From Chromatiales bacterium (GTDB lineage Bacteria > Pseudomonadota > Gammaproteobacteria > Steroidobacterales > GCA-2729495): DNA of 64,000 nt. The notes under the pieces are model-generated. The model had not been told where the DNA came from. It did not search any database and saw only the letters and a list, made by a program, of their open reading frames with translations. Below, piece after piece: positions 35,014 through 43,916 of the stretch. The position numbers and the translations under genes were made by a program. Positions within the stretch are counted from its first letter, which is position 1. Each line of letters starts with the position of its first letter. The stretch is from positions 248,001 to 312,000 of the forward strand of contig JACKNI010000002.1 in assembly GCA_024234935.1 (NCBI GenBank), written 5' to 3'.

Positions 35014-35388
35014 ATGAATGATTCACCCTTGAAAAGTCGAGGCGGACTTCGGCGGATTGCGGATGCGGCACGCTACTCGCTGGCCGGCCTGCGCGCCGCG
35101 ATAACCCATGAAGCCGCATTCCGTCAGGAACTGGCCGTGGGCGTGCCGTTGATGGGGCTGGCGCCATTCATTGCGCCCGACAGATGGGCAGCACTGGCGA
35201 TGATCGGGAGCATCCTGCTCGTACTGATCGTCGAGTTGCTCAACTCGGGCATCGAGAGTGTCGCCGATGCCGTCAGTACCGATCACCATCCGCTGCTGGG
35301 ACGCGCCAAGGATCTGGGCAGCGCAGCCGTGATGCTCAGCCTGGCCATGGTCGTGGCGACGTGGATTGTGGCGCTGTGGCCTCCCTGA
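35014..35388 (+). CDS. dgkA: diacylglycerol kinase (small integral membrane form)
   Basis: 124 residues, three membrane helices, with the hallmark ELLNSGIESVADAVSTDHHPL and AKDLGSAAVM. It phosphorylates diacylglycerol to phosphatidic acid, recycling lipid after membrane-derived glycan synthesis. ATG 35014 is chosen; an upstream ATG at 34981 would add 11 residues. The gene is on the opposite strand from the surrounding catabolic genes and divergent from ubiD. Confidence 0.94.
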   Translation: MNDSPLKSRGGLRRIADAARYSLAGLRAAITHEAAFRQELAVGVPLMGLAPFIAPDRWAALAMIGSILLVLIVELLNSGIESVADAVSTDHHPLLGRAKDLGSAAVMLSLAMVVATWIVALWPP

Positions 35389-35492
35389 TTCGGTTCGCAG
35401 CCTGCGCACTGGCGGGCAGAAATTCGAAATGTACAGCACGGGATCCGGGCCAGCCGATGCGCGGAAGGCCCGATGGGTGGAGCCCACGACGC

Positions 35493-36161
35493 TCAGGGTT
35501 GATTCTTCGCGCTGGTTGCCTGCTGGGCAAGCGTGGCGCAATAGTTGACACCGGCGCCCGGCCGCTCACCTTTATAGAACACGCGATAGGGTTCGTAGTT
35601 GTCGAGGATTCCATAGTCGCCCGTGTACTGGTAGCAGTAGAAGTTCTCAAACACGAAGACGCGGGGCGGAAAATACGTGAGACTGGAAAAGGCCAGCATC
35701 AATACCGCATAGGCTGTCACCACATGTGGCCTCTTGACGGTGCGTATCGACGGACTGGAGAGAATCAGCCAACTGCCAAGCTGACCGGCTGAAATACCGG
35801 CCACCATGATGGCCAGCATCACGGCGAGGCTGGGCTTTGCACCCGTGCTGTCCACGTATTGCAGGTAGGACAAATAGACCACGAGGATGAGCAGCGGCGT
35901 CAACGCCAGCGCGACGACCTTGCCGAGCCAGTAATTGTGCGCGATTTTCCGCGTATAGGTGTACTGGACGATTGCAAACAGCAGCCCCGGCCAGAAGTAC
36001 ATCTTCGTGTGTTCCCATGCACTCTCGTTCACGGCTGCCAACAGGGCCATCGGACGCCAGTATTCGCTGAGCTCAAACGCGAAGTGCAGCAGGGAACCAG
36101 CCAGCGCAACCCAGAAGATGCAGCCGACTTCCCACAACAACAGCTTGTGACGTGCGGACAT
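35493..36161 (-). CDS. multi-helix membrane protein, DUF6512-like
   Basis: 222 residues, about six helices. The stretch AAVNESAWEHTKMYFWPGL near the start matches what I know of the DUF6512 family, whose function is unknown. The soluble C terminus is rich in Tyr and Phe (VFVFENFYCYQYTGDYG). ATG 36161 follows GGGGAGACC. It comes 29 bases after the HupE-like gene on the same strand. Confidence 0.6.
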   Translation of the reverse strand: MSARHKLLLWEVGCIFWVALAGSLLHFAFELSEYWRPMALLAAVNESAWEHTKMYFWPGLLFAIVQYTYTRKIAHNYWLGKVVALALTPLLILVVYLSYLQYVDSTGAKPSLAVMLAIMVAGISAGQLGSWLILSSPSIRTVKRPHVVTAYAVLMLAFSSLTYFPPRVFVFENFYCYQYTGDYGILDNYEPYRVFYKGERPGAGVNYCATLAQQATSAKNQP

Positions 36162-36190
36162 CAGACAGGTCTCCCCGTGAGCGGTACGGC

Positions 36191-36784
36191 TCACACCATA
36201 CCGAGAACAAACCAGCTGCCGATGCCGGCGATGCCGCCACCGATCAGCCGCAATACCAATTTGCCGCGCGCATAGTGCCGGGGCACATCACCGATGATGA
36301 CCCCCAGCACGTGCAAGGCCGCTGTGCCGCAAAGAAAACCCGCCGCATAACGTACCGGCTCGGCAACGCGGGGCATTTCTGCACCGTGCGCATAGCCATG
36401 AAAGATGGCAAAGAAACCCACCGCAAGCATCGCAAGCATCAGCGGCAGGCGGCGATCGGCGGCAATGGCAATACCCAGTACCAGAACTGAAAAGGCGATA
36501 CCGGCCTCAACCGCCGAAAGCGGCACTCCAAGCAAACCGAGTAAACCGCCAAGGCCCATCACGACGACAAAAGTTGCCGGCACGGTCCAGATCGCCCGGC
36601 CACCGATCTGCGCGCTGAGAATGCCCACGCTGACCATCGCCAGAAAATGATCCGGACCCAGCACCGGGTGGGTGAGACCGCCGATAAAGGAGCCGAGTGG
36701 CAGGCTGCTGGCCTCGTGCGCCAGAGCGAGGCCAGGCAGAGCGCACAGGACTGCCGGCAGCAGGTAACGACTGATCAGGGACAT
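36191..36784 (-). CDS. HupE/UreJ-family metal transporter
   Basis: 197 residues with a signal-like first helix and six further segments. It has both family motifs: HPVLGPDHFLAMVSVG and FHGYAHGAEMP, whose His/Asp/Glu residues bind the metal. HupE proteins import nickel, usually for hydrogenases or urease, and related ones import cobalt. No nickel enzyme is nearby, so the metal target is open. It lies 15 bases after the alpha/beta hydrolase gene on the same strand. Confidence 0.88.
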   Translation of the reverse strand: MSLISRYLLPAVLCALPGLALAHEASSLPLGSFIGGLTHPVLGPDHFLAMVSVGILSAQIGGRAIWTVPATFVVVMGLGGLLGLLGVPLSAVEAGIAFSVLVLGIAIAADRRLPLMLAMLAVGFFAIFHGYAHGAEMPRVAEPVRYAAGFLCGTAALHVLGVIIGDVPRHYARGKLVLRLIGGGIAGIGSWFVLGMV

Positions 36785-36799
36785 GAGTGAAAGCGATCC

Positions 36800-37852
36800 T
36801 CAGGAACGGTTCTTGAAAAAATCGACCAGCATGGCGTTGACCTCATCGGGCTTGTCATAGACCGCCGCGTGACCGGCGCCGGGCACGATCTCGACGCGCA
36901 GGCCCGGCATCAGGCTGGCAGCTCTCTTGCCAACCTTGTGCGGGTCATACAGCACTTCCTGTTCACCAAATACCAGCAGCCCTGGCGAAGCGAAGCGGCG
37001 GAGCAGCGCTTTCGGTTCCGACATGAAGAATTTTCCGAGCACCTTGAGAACCTTCCACTTGTCGACACGACGCGTGCGTTCGTCATAGATTCCCAGTGAC
37101 CAGTCGACGCGATAGTGGCGGGTGCACAGCGCCATCGCCCGGGCGAGCGTGCGATCGAAGGTACCAAAGGATCCGCCGGCGCTCTTTGACGACACCGACT
37201 TCGCAGTGAGGTCGTCCTGCAGGGCATCCGCGTCCTTGCTCTTCTTCATCACGCGCGTCAACCAGATACGCCAGGGCAATCGTGCCCGCGACAGGCCGGT
37301 AGGGCCCAGCATGGCAACGGACAGCACGCGGCCAGGCGCAAGAATCGCCAGCCGCATCGCAACCCATGCACCGACACTGACCCCGGCGATATGGCTCCGC
37401 TGAATCTCGAGCGCATCAAGGACATCCAGCACCCAGCAGGCGTAGTCATCATCGAGAAACGAAGGGGGATTCGGATCGCTGCGGCCGGGTTGACCCGGAA
37501 TATCGAGCGCGTAAACACGGAAATGCCGCGAAAGATCACCGATCTGCCGACGCCAGAGTGGCGCACACCCGGCCACCCCGGGAATCAACAGCACCGGCTC
37601 CCCGTCAACAGGACCGGCGACCAGCATGTGCGTGCGGCCAAAACGCGTCTCGACAAAAACACTTTCGACAGGAACCGGGATTTTCGCCTCGGTATCCTCA
37701 TACCAGCTCATGATGGCATTGAAGCCGGACTCCGACCTGTACATCTTGAGGTTCGGCAGCACTGCAGTCGCAGGCTGTGATGCAGCAACACGGCTCTTTT
37801 TCTGGCGCAATCGGGCCGAAAGGCCGGACAACTCGCGGGCACTGGTTGACAC
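36800..37852 (-). CDS. alpha/beta hydrolase
   Basis: 350 residues: a standard alpha/beta hydrolase core with oxyanion region LIPGVAGCAPLWRRQ, nucleophile Ser in GVSVGAWVAM, acid likely in VFGEQEVLYDPH and catalytic His in PGAGHAAVYDKP, preceded by a 60-residue N-terminal extension. GGAGAG precedes the GTG start at 37852; ATG 37744 is an alternative that removes the extension. Similar enzymes cleave C-C bonds after ring opening or hydrolyse esters or lactones. Its place among UbiD and transhydroxylase-like genes suits the former. Confidence 0.8.
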   Translation of the reverse strand: MSTSARELSGLSARLRQKKSRVAASQPATAVLPNLKMYRSESGFNAIMSWYEDTEAKIPVPVESVFVETRFGRTHMLVAGPVDGEPVLLIPGVAGCAPLWRRQIGDLSRHFRVYALDIPGQPGRSDPNPPSFLDDDYACWVLDVLDALEIQRSHIAGVSVGAWVAMRLAILAPGRVLSVAMLGPTGLSRARLPWRIWLTRVMKKSKDADALQDDLTAKSVSSKSAGGSFGTFDRTLARAMALCTRHYRVDWSLGIYDERTRRVDKWKVLKVLGKFFMSEPKALLRRFASPGLLVFGEQEVLYDPHKVGKRAASLMPGLRVEIVPGAGHAAVYDKPDEVNAMLVDFFKNRS

Positions 37853-37962
37853 ACTGACTCTCCGCAAACGCTTCCCAAAAAGGGAGCAGTCAGGAGAGGA
37901 TTCGGAGCCAGGCAGAAGATGGATTCAGGCAGCTGTGCGCCGGTGGCTGCCTGTCGAATCGC

Positions 37963-38817
37963 TCAGGCGCTGAACAGTGCCACGTGATCCCTGATGAACT
38001 GCCTGAGCGAGATGGGCTCGCGGCCGATCAGTTTCCTGAAGGTGTCGGTCGTGTGATCGAGACCGATGTCGGCAATTTCCTGGAACAATTCGCAGACGGC
38101 GTTCAGGTGCCAGGGTTTGAGGATCCCGGTCATCCGCTCGCGGAACTGGGCCATCGGCATCGGCACATACTCGACCTTCCGGCCCAGCACTTCTGAAAAG
38201 CGCTCAGCCACCTGTTTGAAAGTCAGCACTTCCGGCCCGGTGATCTCATGACTCTTGCCGCCATGCCCGTTGCCGGTGAGCACCTCGGCGCACACGGCAC
38301 CGATATCGCGCGCATCTGCCATGCCGGTAGTCCCGTCACCCATCGGCAGGGAGAACCTGCCCTGCTCCTTGATGGAGCTCGCACTGGCGAGCAGGTTCTG
38401 CATGAAGAAGTTCGGCTTCACCATGGTCCAGGCAAGTCCGGAGGCGCGAATATATTCTTCGACTGCCCAGTGGGCGCGGGGGATCGGGGTCCTGGCTGTC
38501 GCGACCGCCTCCATCGAGGACATCTTGACGAGGTGCTTCACGCCGGCAGCCACGCACAGATCGGTGAACTGCTTTTCGTTCGCCTCCTGCTGCTCGCCGT
38601 TCGGCAAGAGCAGAAAGGCTTTCCCGGCTCCCTTCAGCGCCTTCCTGACGGTATCGGCATCGGCGATATCGCCGACCACCAGTTCCACACCGGCCGCCTG
38701 CAGATCTGCCGCCTTGGCCGCATCGCGGACCAGAGCGCGCAACTTCGCGCCTTTGGTGATCAGTTGCTTCGCGGTCTCTCCACCGATCTTGCCGGTCACA
38801 CCCGTCAACAGGATCAT
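37963..38817 (-). CDS. NmrA-like NAD(P)-binding reductase (atypical SDR)
   Basis: 284 residues. The N-terminal TGVTGKIGGETAKQL is the dinucleotide-binding GxxGxxG and the rest (LLPNGEQQEANEKQF, VKMSSMEAVATART, YVPMPMAQFRERM) matches NmrA/azoreductase-like atypical short-chain dehydrogenases, which either reduce quinones or sense NAD(P). The usual YxxxK is not obvious. It ends the run downstream of the molybdopterin enzyme with a 26-base gap. A role in reducing a quinone or enone product is a guess. Confidence 0.82.
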   Translation of the reverse strand: MILLTGVTGKIGGETAKQLITKGAKLRALVRDAAKAADLQAAGVELVVGDIADADTVRKALKGAGKAFLLLPNGEQQEANEKQFTDLCVAAGVKHLVKMSSMEAVATARTPIPRAHWAVEEYIRASGLAWTMVKPNFFMQNLLASASSIKEQGRFSLPMGDGTTGMADARDIGAVCAEVLTGNGHGGKSHEITGPEVLTFKQVAERFSEVLGRKVEYVPMPMAQFRERMTGILKPWHLNAVCELFQEIADIGLDHTTDTFRKLIGREPISLRQFIRDHVALFSA

Positions 38818-38843
38818 CTTCGTACTCCAGAGCGCGGGCAGCG

Positions 38844-39698
38844 TCAGGCCGCGCCCCCGAGCCTGATCACGCCCAGATAGAGGCTTTCACGGCCCAGCTC
38901 GAAAACCATCGTTGCCCGACCCGATGCGCCGCTCACTTCCAGCTGGTATTGCCCGCTGTCCGGTTCGAGCCGGTCGATCCTGAATTCGCCAAAGGTATCG
39001 GTCGTCGTCCGGCCAAGCTCGCGGCCATTCTGCTTCAGCACAACCTCGGCGCCTTCGGCGCATTCATCGACGCCCTTGATATCGGCTGCCACCGATCCGC
39101 CAATCATGCATTTGGTCATCAGGTGCAGGTTCTTGTAATAGACGCGAGGCTTCGTGCCGAGCTCCGGCTTCAGTACCTCGAGACCTTCCTGCTCCCGGAT
39201 CCGCTGCATCTCCTCGTCATCGACCTTGACCGACCTGAATACATCGGTGGGACAGCATTGCTCGGCGCGGGTCCTGGTCCAGCCCTGGTCGAGCAGATGC
39301 GCATCGAAGATCCACGCCTGCGGAATCTGCTTCTCCTCGTTCCAGGAAATCGCACCGTAGGGACAGGCCTCCATGATCTGCTTCTGCCCTTTGCTCTTTT
39401 CCGGGTCGATGATGACGATGCCATCGGCACGCTTTGTAACCGCACCGTTCTTCGCAGCCTTCATGCAGGGTGCATCATCACAGTGGTTGCACATCACGGG
39501 CATGAAGTGTGCATCGACGATCGGATAGCTGCCGCGTTCCTTGCGCTCGATATCCAGCCAGTTGGCGCCCATCGCCGGCTGTTCCGCCGCATAGCCCGGG
39601 AAGGTATTCCCCGTGTGTTCGTCCTTGACCGCCAGGAAGCAGGCGCGGCAGTTATTGCAGCGCTCGACATCGACGATCATGTTCCATTTCTTGGCCAT
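38844..39698 (-). CDS. Fe-S subunit of a transhydroxylase-like molybdopterin enzyme
   Basis: 284 residues. The N-terminal 200 residues are a ferredoxin-like electron-transfer module with Cys clusters CNNCRACFLAV, CNHCDDAPC and CPYGAI, plus EQCCPTD. The last 80 residues (EVVLKQNGRELGRTTTDTFGEFRIDRL) form a small beta domain. This pairing, Fe-S plus a Cna-B/transthyretin-like tail, is the design of the small subunit of pyrogallol-phloroglucinol transhydroxylase. ATG 39698 starts at MAKKWNMIVD. It follows the large subunit gene by one base and the two form a complex. Confidence 0.85.
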   Translation of the reverse strand: MAKKWNMIVDVERCNNCRACFLAVKDEHTGNTFPGYAAEQPAMGANWLDIERKERGSYPIVDAHFMPVMCNHCDDAPCMKAAKNGAVTKRADGIVIIDPEKSKGQKQIMEACPYGAISWNEEKQIPQAWIFDAHLLDQGWTRTRAEQCCPTDVFRSVKVDDEEMQRIREQEGLEVLKPELGTKPRVYYKNLHLMTKCMIGGSVAADIKGVDECAEGAEVVLKQNGRELGRTTTDTFGEFRIDRLEPDSGQYQLEVSGASGRATMVFELGRESLYLGVIRLGGAA

Positions 39699-39699
39699 C

Positions 39700-42657
39700 T
39701 CAGGCGACCTCCGCCGGTTTCCAGGTATCCACACCGGTCCATTTCTCGACCTGGATCAGGGTCGTGTTCGGCCGGATACCATGGCTTTTCGGGGTGATGG
39801 ATTTACTCGAGTTCAGCAGATTGACGCAGCCACCCAGGTCGGTGGACTTGCCAGGTTCACCCATCGGCCGGTATTCGGCCGATGCCGTCGACGCACTGAT
39901 GACGCCCGGCCGCAACCGGCCGGTAACCTGCGCCGCGCAAACGACCGAGCCGCGATCATTCCACAAGCGGATCAGGTCATCGTCCTTGATGCCGCGCGCC
40001 TTCGCATCCTCCGGGCTGATGCGCGCCACGAAGTAATAGTGCTCGCCGACCTTGACGCGATGTTCGCGGATGTCGCGGAGGAAGCAGCCTTCATCATCAC
40101 CCATGACGTGGAAGGGATAACGCGAATGCGGCGACAACAGCTGCAGCGGATACTTCGCGAGTTCCGGGTTGTTTTCCGGGTTCTCGAAGGTCCGCATGTA
40201 CCTGTTCATCGGCGGGCGCTCGGGATCATCGAAGCGTTTCAGCGTCGTGGGTACAAACTCGTACTTGCCCGACGGGGTCTGCAGCCCCTCACCGTAGTTG
40301 CTCACGAAATCCGACGGCAGCGGATAGGGCTCCGGCACGTCCTTCTTGCGACCCTCATAAAACCATTTCATGGCCGTAGGCGCTCGCGAGCCTTCAGGCT
40401 CGGGAGGCACCACGTAGTAACCTTTCTTGAGGAACTGGCGCCAGGAGATGTTCTTCGCCATGTCCGATGAATCGAATGCGCGTTTGCACCACTCGAACTC
40501 GGAGTTGCCGCCCTCGGAGTAGACCGCACCCAGGTCCAGCCGCTCGGCAATGGCCAGGAAGATATCGTAGTCGGACTTCGACTCACCCAGCGGCTCGATG
40601 CACTTGTGCTGCATCGAGATCACGCGATGGTTGTTCATCGAATACATGTGGTGCACGTACGCGGGGCCGACGTTGTACCACTCGCCGATATCCCAGCGCT
40701 CGAACACCGTGCAGGCCGGCAGGATGACATCCGAATACGGCGTCTCGCCTTCCCACCAGACCGACTGGTTCACCACGAACTTGAGGTTGTCGTGCTGGTA
40801 CATGTTGACCCAGCGGTTCGCGTCAACCATCGTGCCGAAGGACGCGCTGCCGTACTTGTAGAGCATCTGCACCGGTACGTGCCCGGGCGAGGGATAACCG
40901 AAGGGAAAGAACTGTCCCTGCACGGAATCAACCGCGGTCAGGTAACCCATCGCCTTGCCCCTGGTGATCGCCTCGGGCAGCCACATGCGCGGAATCGCCT
41001 GCTTCACCGTGCTCATGGTGATGATGTGCGGCATGCGCTGGTAGTTGTTGGTCGAGTTGGCGCTGTAGGCCAGGTCGCCCGACATGCTGCCCTCGGCATA
41101 GCCGGGGAAATAGAAGTTCATGTCGACCGGCGCACCGAACTGCAGGTTGCCGAAGTTGGAACCCGGACGGCCCATGCCCTGCATGGCACCGAGGATGGTC
41201 ATCATCCGCGCCCACTGCGTGCCCGTCGGTCCACGGCAGGCACCGCCAACGCCGCAACCCCAGCCACCCACACCGAGATAGGTTTTCTTTCTGCCCCACT
41301 CGCGGGCCAGGGCCCGCACCTCGCGCGCCGGAATGCCGGTTTCGGTTTCCTGCCACTCGGGTGTCTTGGGGATGCCGTCGTCCTCACCGAGCACATGCGC
41401 TTTCCATTCTGCAAAGCCCGTGGTGCGCTTCTCCACGAACTCCTTGTCGTAGGTGCCCTCGGTGATCCAGACGTGACAGAGCGCCTGGGCAAATGCGGCA
41501 TCAGTGCCCGGCTTCGGCGAGAACCACTTGCCACCGAGATGCGCAGCCGTGTGGTTCATGTACGGGTCGATGTGCACCATCTTGATGCCAAGCTCCTTGG
41601 CCCAGCGACGGCGCTGCGTTCCCTCGAAGCCGTAGGCAGCGTCCGGGTCGCTGGACCAGAACACCATCATGTCGGCTTCCTTCAGGCAGTCCTCGACCGT
41701 GCCATAGGGCTCGGCCGCACCGAGACGCATGCTGTTGCCCCAGTGATGCATCGCGCCCCAGAACCAGCCTTCCCAGCTGTCGGGGTTGTGCACCAGCTTG
41801 GTGGTACCGATCAGGTTCCAGAAACGGTTGAAGGCACTCAGGTAGTGGCCGAGGTTGCCCCATTGGTGATGCGAACCGTTGGCCACACAGATGGCGCCCG
41901 GACCAACCGCCTTGCAACGCTTGATCTCGCCGGAAACGATATCGAGCGCTTCCTTCCAGCTGATCTCCACGAACTTCGACTTGCCGCGGTTCTGGATGTT
42001 GCGTTCGCCGTTCGGGTCGAAGTCCACCCGCTTCATCGGCTTGAGAATGCGGTTTTTCGAGTAAACCATCGACTTCTGGCACTGGCCGTGTGCCGCGAGC
42101 GTCGTCTTGCGCGGTGGCACAAAGGTCTTGCCGCGCGCCTTGATCGAGTAAGAACCCGCATCGCTGTCGTCGAGATCCATCGGCGTGGTGCGGAGTATCT
42201 TGCCGTCCTTCACATAGACGAAGATCGGTCCACCGTTGGTGCCATTGGTGTAGCGCGTGACGCCGTTGCCCATGTCGGTGCCGGCTGTCCAGGTGTAGGA
42301 CTCCATGCTCGCCACCAGCGCCATGAACCAGTCCACCAGGGCATCCGGACCCTGCATGGTCAGCTTGAAGTTCTTGGCCGCATCGATGCGCTCGAGCTGG
42401 TCGAAAGGCGGCGTGAGGAAATTCGCGGCAATCTTTTCGTTCTTGAAGAACAGTCTGAAATCCGGATTCTTGTGGATGCCGGCACGACTGGAGATCTTGC
42501 CGTTCCTGATCTGTATCCAGCGACCCTTGGGCTGGTCTTTCAACTGGAACTGCGCGATGCAATCACGCTCTTTCAGACGTTCCGCAAATTTCGGGTATAC
42601 GGCGGCACATGCGCGCATGGACTGCGGGATACCCCACAATATGACCGATAATTTCAT
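39700..42657 (-). CDS. molybdopterin oxidoreductase, transhydroxylase-like large subunit with N-terminal SCP2-like domain
   Basis: 985 residues. From about residue 180 it is a DMSO-reductase-family protein that lacks the N-terminal CxxCxxxC cluster, as in pyrogallol transhydroxylase. NPDSWEGWFWGAMHHWGN (about 291-308) supplies Ser294, at the place of the serine ligand to Mo in that enzyme, and SSDPDAAYGFEGTQRRRW and GGWGCGVGGACRGPTGTQW fit the two MGD pockets. The 875-residue Pelobacter enzyme has no counterpart to residues 1-120, which look SCP2-like (QFQLKDQPKGRWIQIRNGKI; FKLTMQGPDALVDWFMALV). ATG 42657 has GGAGAG upstream. It may hydroxylate or transhydroxylate a phenolic or lipidic substrate. 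Confidence 0.82.
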   Translation of the reverse strand: MKLSVILWGIPQSMRACAAVYPKFAERLKERDCIAQFQLKDQPKGRWIQIRNGKISSRAGIHKNPDFRLFFKNEKIAANFLTPPFDQLERIDAAKNFKLTMQGPDALVDWFMALVASMESYTWTAGTDMGNGVTRYTNGTNGGPIFVYVKDGKILRTTPMDLDDSDAGSYSIKARGKTFVPPRKTTLAAHGQCQKSMVYSKNRILKPMKRVDFDPNGERNIQNRGKSKFVEISWKEALDIVSGEIKRCKAVGPGAICVANGSHHQWGNLGHYLSAFNRFWNLIGTTKLVHNPDSWEGWFWGAMHHWGNSMRLGAAEPYGTVEDCLKEADMMVFWSSDPDAAYGFEGTQRRRWAKELGIKMVHIDPYMNHTAAHLGGKWFSPKPGTDAAFAQALCHVWITEGTYDKEFVEKRTTGFAEWKAHVLGEDDGIPKTPEWQETETGIPAREVRALAREWGRKKTYLGVGGWGCGVGGACRGPTGTQWARMMTILGAMQGMGRPGSNFGNLQFGAPVDMNFYFPGYAEGSMSGDLAYSANSTNNYQRMPHIITMSTVKQAIPRMWLPEAITRGKAMGYLTAVDSVQGQFFPFGYPSPGHVPVQMLYKYGSASFGTMVDANRWVNMYQHDNLKFVVNQSVWWEGETPYSDVILPACTVFERWDIGEWYNVGPAYVHHMYSMNNHRVISMQHKCIEPLGESKSDYDIFLAIAERLDLGAVYSEGGNSEFEWCKRAFDSSDMAKNISWRQFLKKGYYVVPPEPEGSRAPTAMKWFYEGRKKDVPEPYPLPSDFVSNYGEGLQTPSGKYEFVPTTLKRFDDPERPPMNRYMRTFENPENNPELAKYPLQLLSPHSRYPFHVMGDDEGCFLRDIREHRVKVGEHYYFVARISPEDAKARGIKDDDLIRLWNDRGSVVCAAQVTGRLRPGVISASTASAEYRPMGEPGKSTDLGGCVNLLNSSKSITPKSHGIRPNTTLIQVEKWTGVDTWKPAEVA

Positions 42658-42832
42658 GTCACTCTCCTGAAGCAGGCGCGAAAGTCGCTACGTCGCAGCC
42701 TTCATGAATCGAACGCGCAGCCGAACACTGGAGTTCCAGCCGCTGGACATGATTCTACGGCGTCCCGGGTCCGGGGCTACTTAGCAATTGTCAATTCGAT
42801 GCGGTTAGCCAACCCGCGCCGAGCCGGCAGAA

Positions 42833-43828
42833 TTACAGGACCTGGAACAATTCCTGCAGAAAACCGCTGCCCGGATTGCGGACGATCATCGTCCTGCACC
42901 TGCCGCGGCCCGGCTGATCGATTTCCATCGGGCCCGAGTACACTTCCGCACCCACGGCAGCGCAGCCACGAGCGGTCTCGTTCAGGTCGGCAACTTCGAA
43001 AGACTGGGCCAGGTAACCGATATTGGGTGGTACGGCGTCGGGTACCAGGCTCGGAATCTCGTAGTTCATCGGCGTGGCCAGCGCGATCTTGCCGTACTCG
43101 TGGTCGCCCTGGATGATCACGCTCCGGGTCTGCGCGTGCTCGGGCAGGCTCAGGGCGCGATTCGTTTCCGCACCCTGCAGCACAGACTCGATGAAGAGCG
43201 ACATGTGCAGCGGGCCGTAATAGAAGGCGAGCGCCTTCTCCATGTCGGACACGGTGGCCGCCGTGGTGACCACCGAGGTAAAACCGGTCGGCGTGCGGCC
43301 ATATTTTGCAACGAAGCTGACGATGCGCCCGATCACCGTTTTCGGGTCCTCGGTGACCAGCTGGATCAGGTTGATCACCACGCCGTCCGGCCCGTCGAAT
43401 GAAGCTTCCAGCGTTTCGCCGACCACCGGACCAAAATTGTTGTGCGCCGGCTCGCTCCAGAACGTGAATCCCTGCGCTTTCAGCCGTTCGTAATCCTTCC
43501 TGATGTCACTGGCGTAGATGTTCAGGTTGAAAAGGCCCGTGGCGCGGCGAATATTCGCCGGCCGCACCAGTTTCCGGTTGGGCGCATCGAACTCCATGAG
43601 CTGGATGCGCCCGACGGGATCAGCGCCGTGTTCGAGAAACGCGCAGCGCGCCCTGCTTCCCGCCGGCAGTTTCCAGTAACGCTCGAAGTCGGGCCCCTGC
43701 CAGGTCCAGGTCTGCGCAATGTTCAGGCCGAGGGTGCCGGCATAAAACTTCAGCGAGGTATCGAGGTTGCCGACACCGATCACCACCACACTGACCGGCG
43801 CGCCGGCGACATTTTCATTGCTGCTCAT
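42833..43828 (-). CDS. two-domain VOC (vicinal oxygen chelate) family protein
   Basis: 331 residues with two glyoxalase/extradiol-dioxygenase-like modules, at about 15-145 (VVVIGVGNLDTSLKFYAGTLGL) and 165-330 (TSVVTTAATVSDMEKALAFYY). The His/Glu metal ligand pattern of active extradiol dioxygenases is not clearly present, so dioxygenase activity is uncertain. GGAGG precedes ATG 43828; an upstream GTG at 43852 is less likely. It lies just upstream of the transhydroxylase-like large subunit (gap 175 bases) and may be part of the same pathway. Confidence 0.8.
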   Translation of the reverse strand: MSSNENVAGAPVSVVVIGVGNLDTSLKFYAGTLGLNIAQTWTWQGPDFERYWKLPAGSRARCAFLEHGADPVGRIQLMEFDAPNRKLVRPANIRRATGLFNLNIYASDIRKDYERLKAQGFTFWSEPAHNNFGPVVGETLEASFDGPDGVVINLIQLVTEDPKTVIGRIVSFVAKYGRTPTGFTSVVTTAATVSDMEKALAFYYGPLHMSLFIESVLQGAETNRALSLPEHAQTRSVIIQGDHEYGKIALATPMNYEIPSLVPDAVPPNIGYLAQSFEVADLNETARGCAAVGAEVYSGPMEIDQPGRGRCRTMIVRNPGSGFLQELFQVL

Positions 43829-43916
43829 GCCAGAGATTCCTCCACGGACCATCGACTGATCGTTCGGGGGGATTCTACATAGATTGGGCAGCGCTGGTCC
43901 CGCTCACGCGCGGGGA

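Noticed and set aside
40606..42651. A 681-codon plus-strand frame
   Set aside because: It is the antisense shadow of the molybdopterin large subunit; composition is His/Arg-rich with no domain, and the minus-strand reading has clear motifs.
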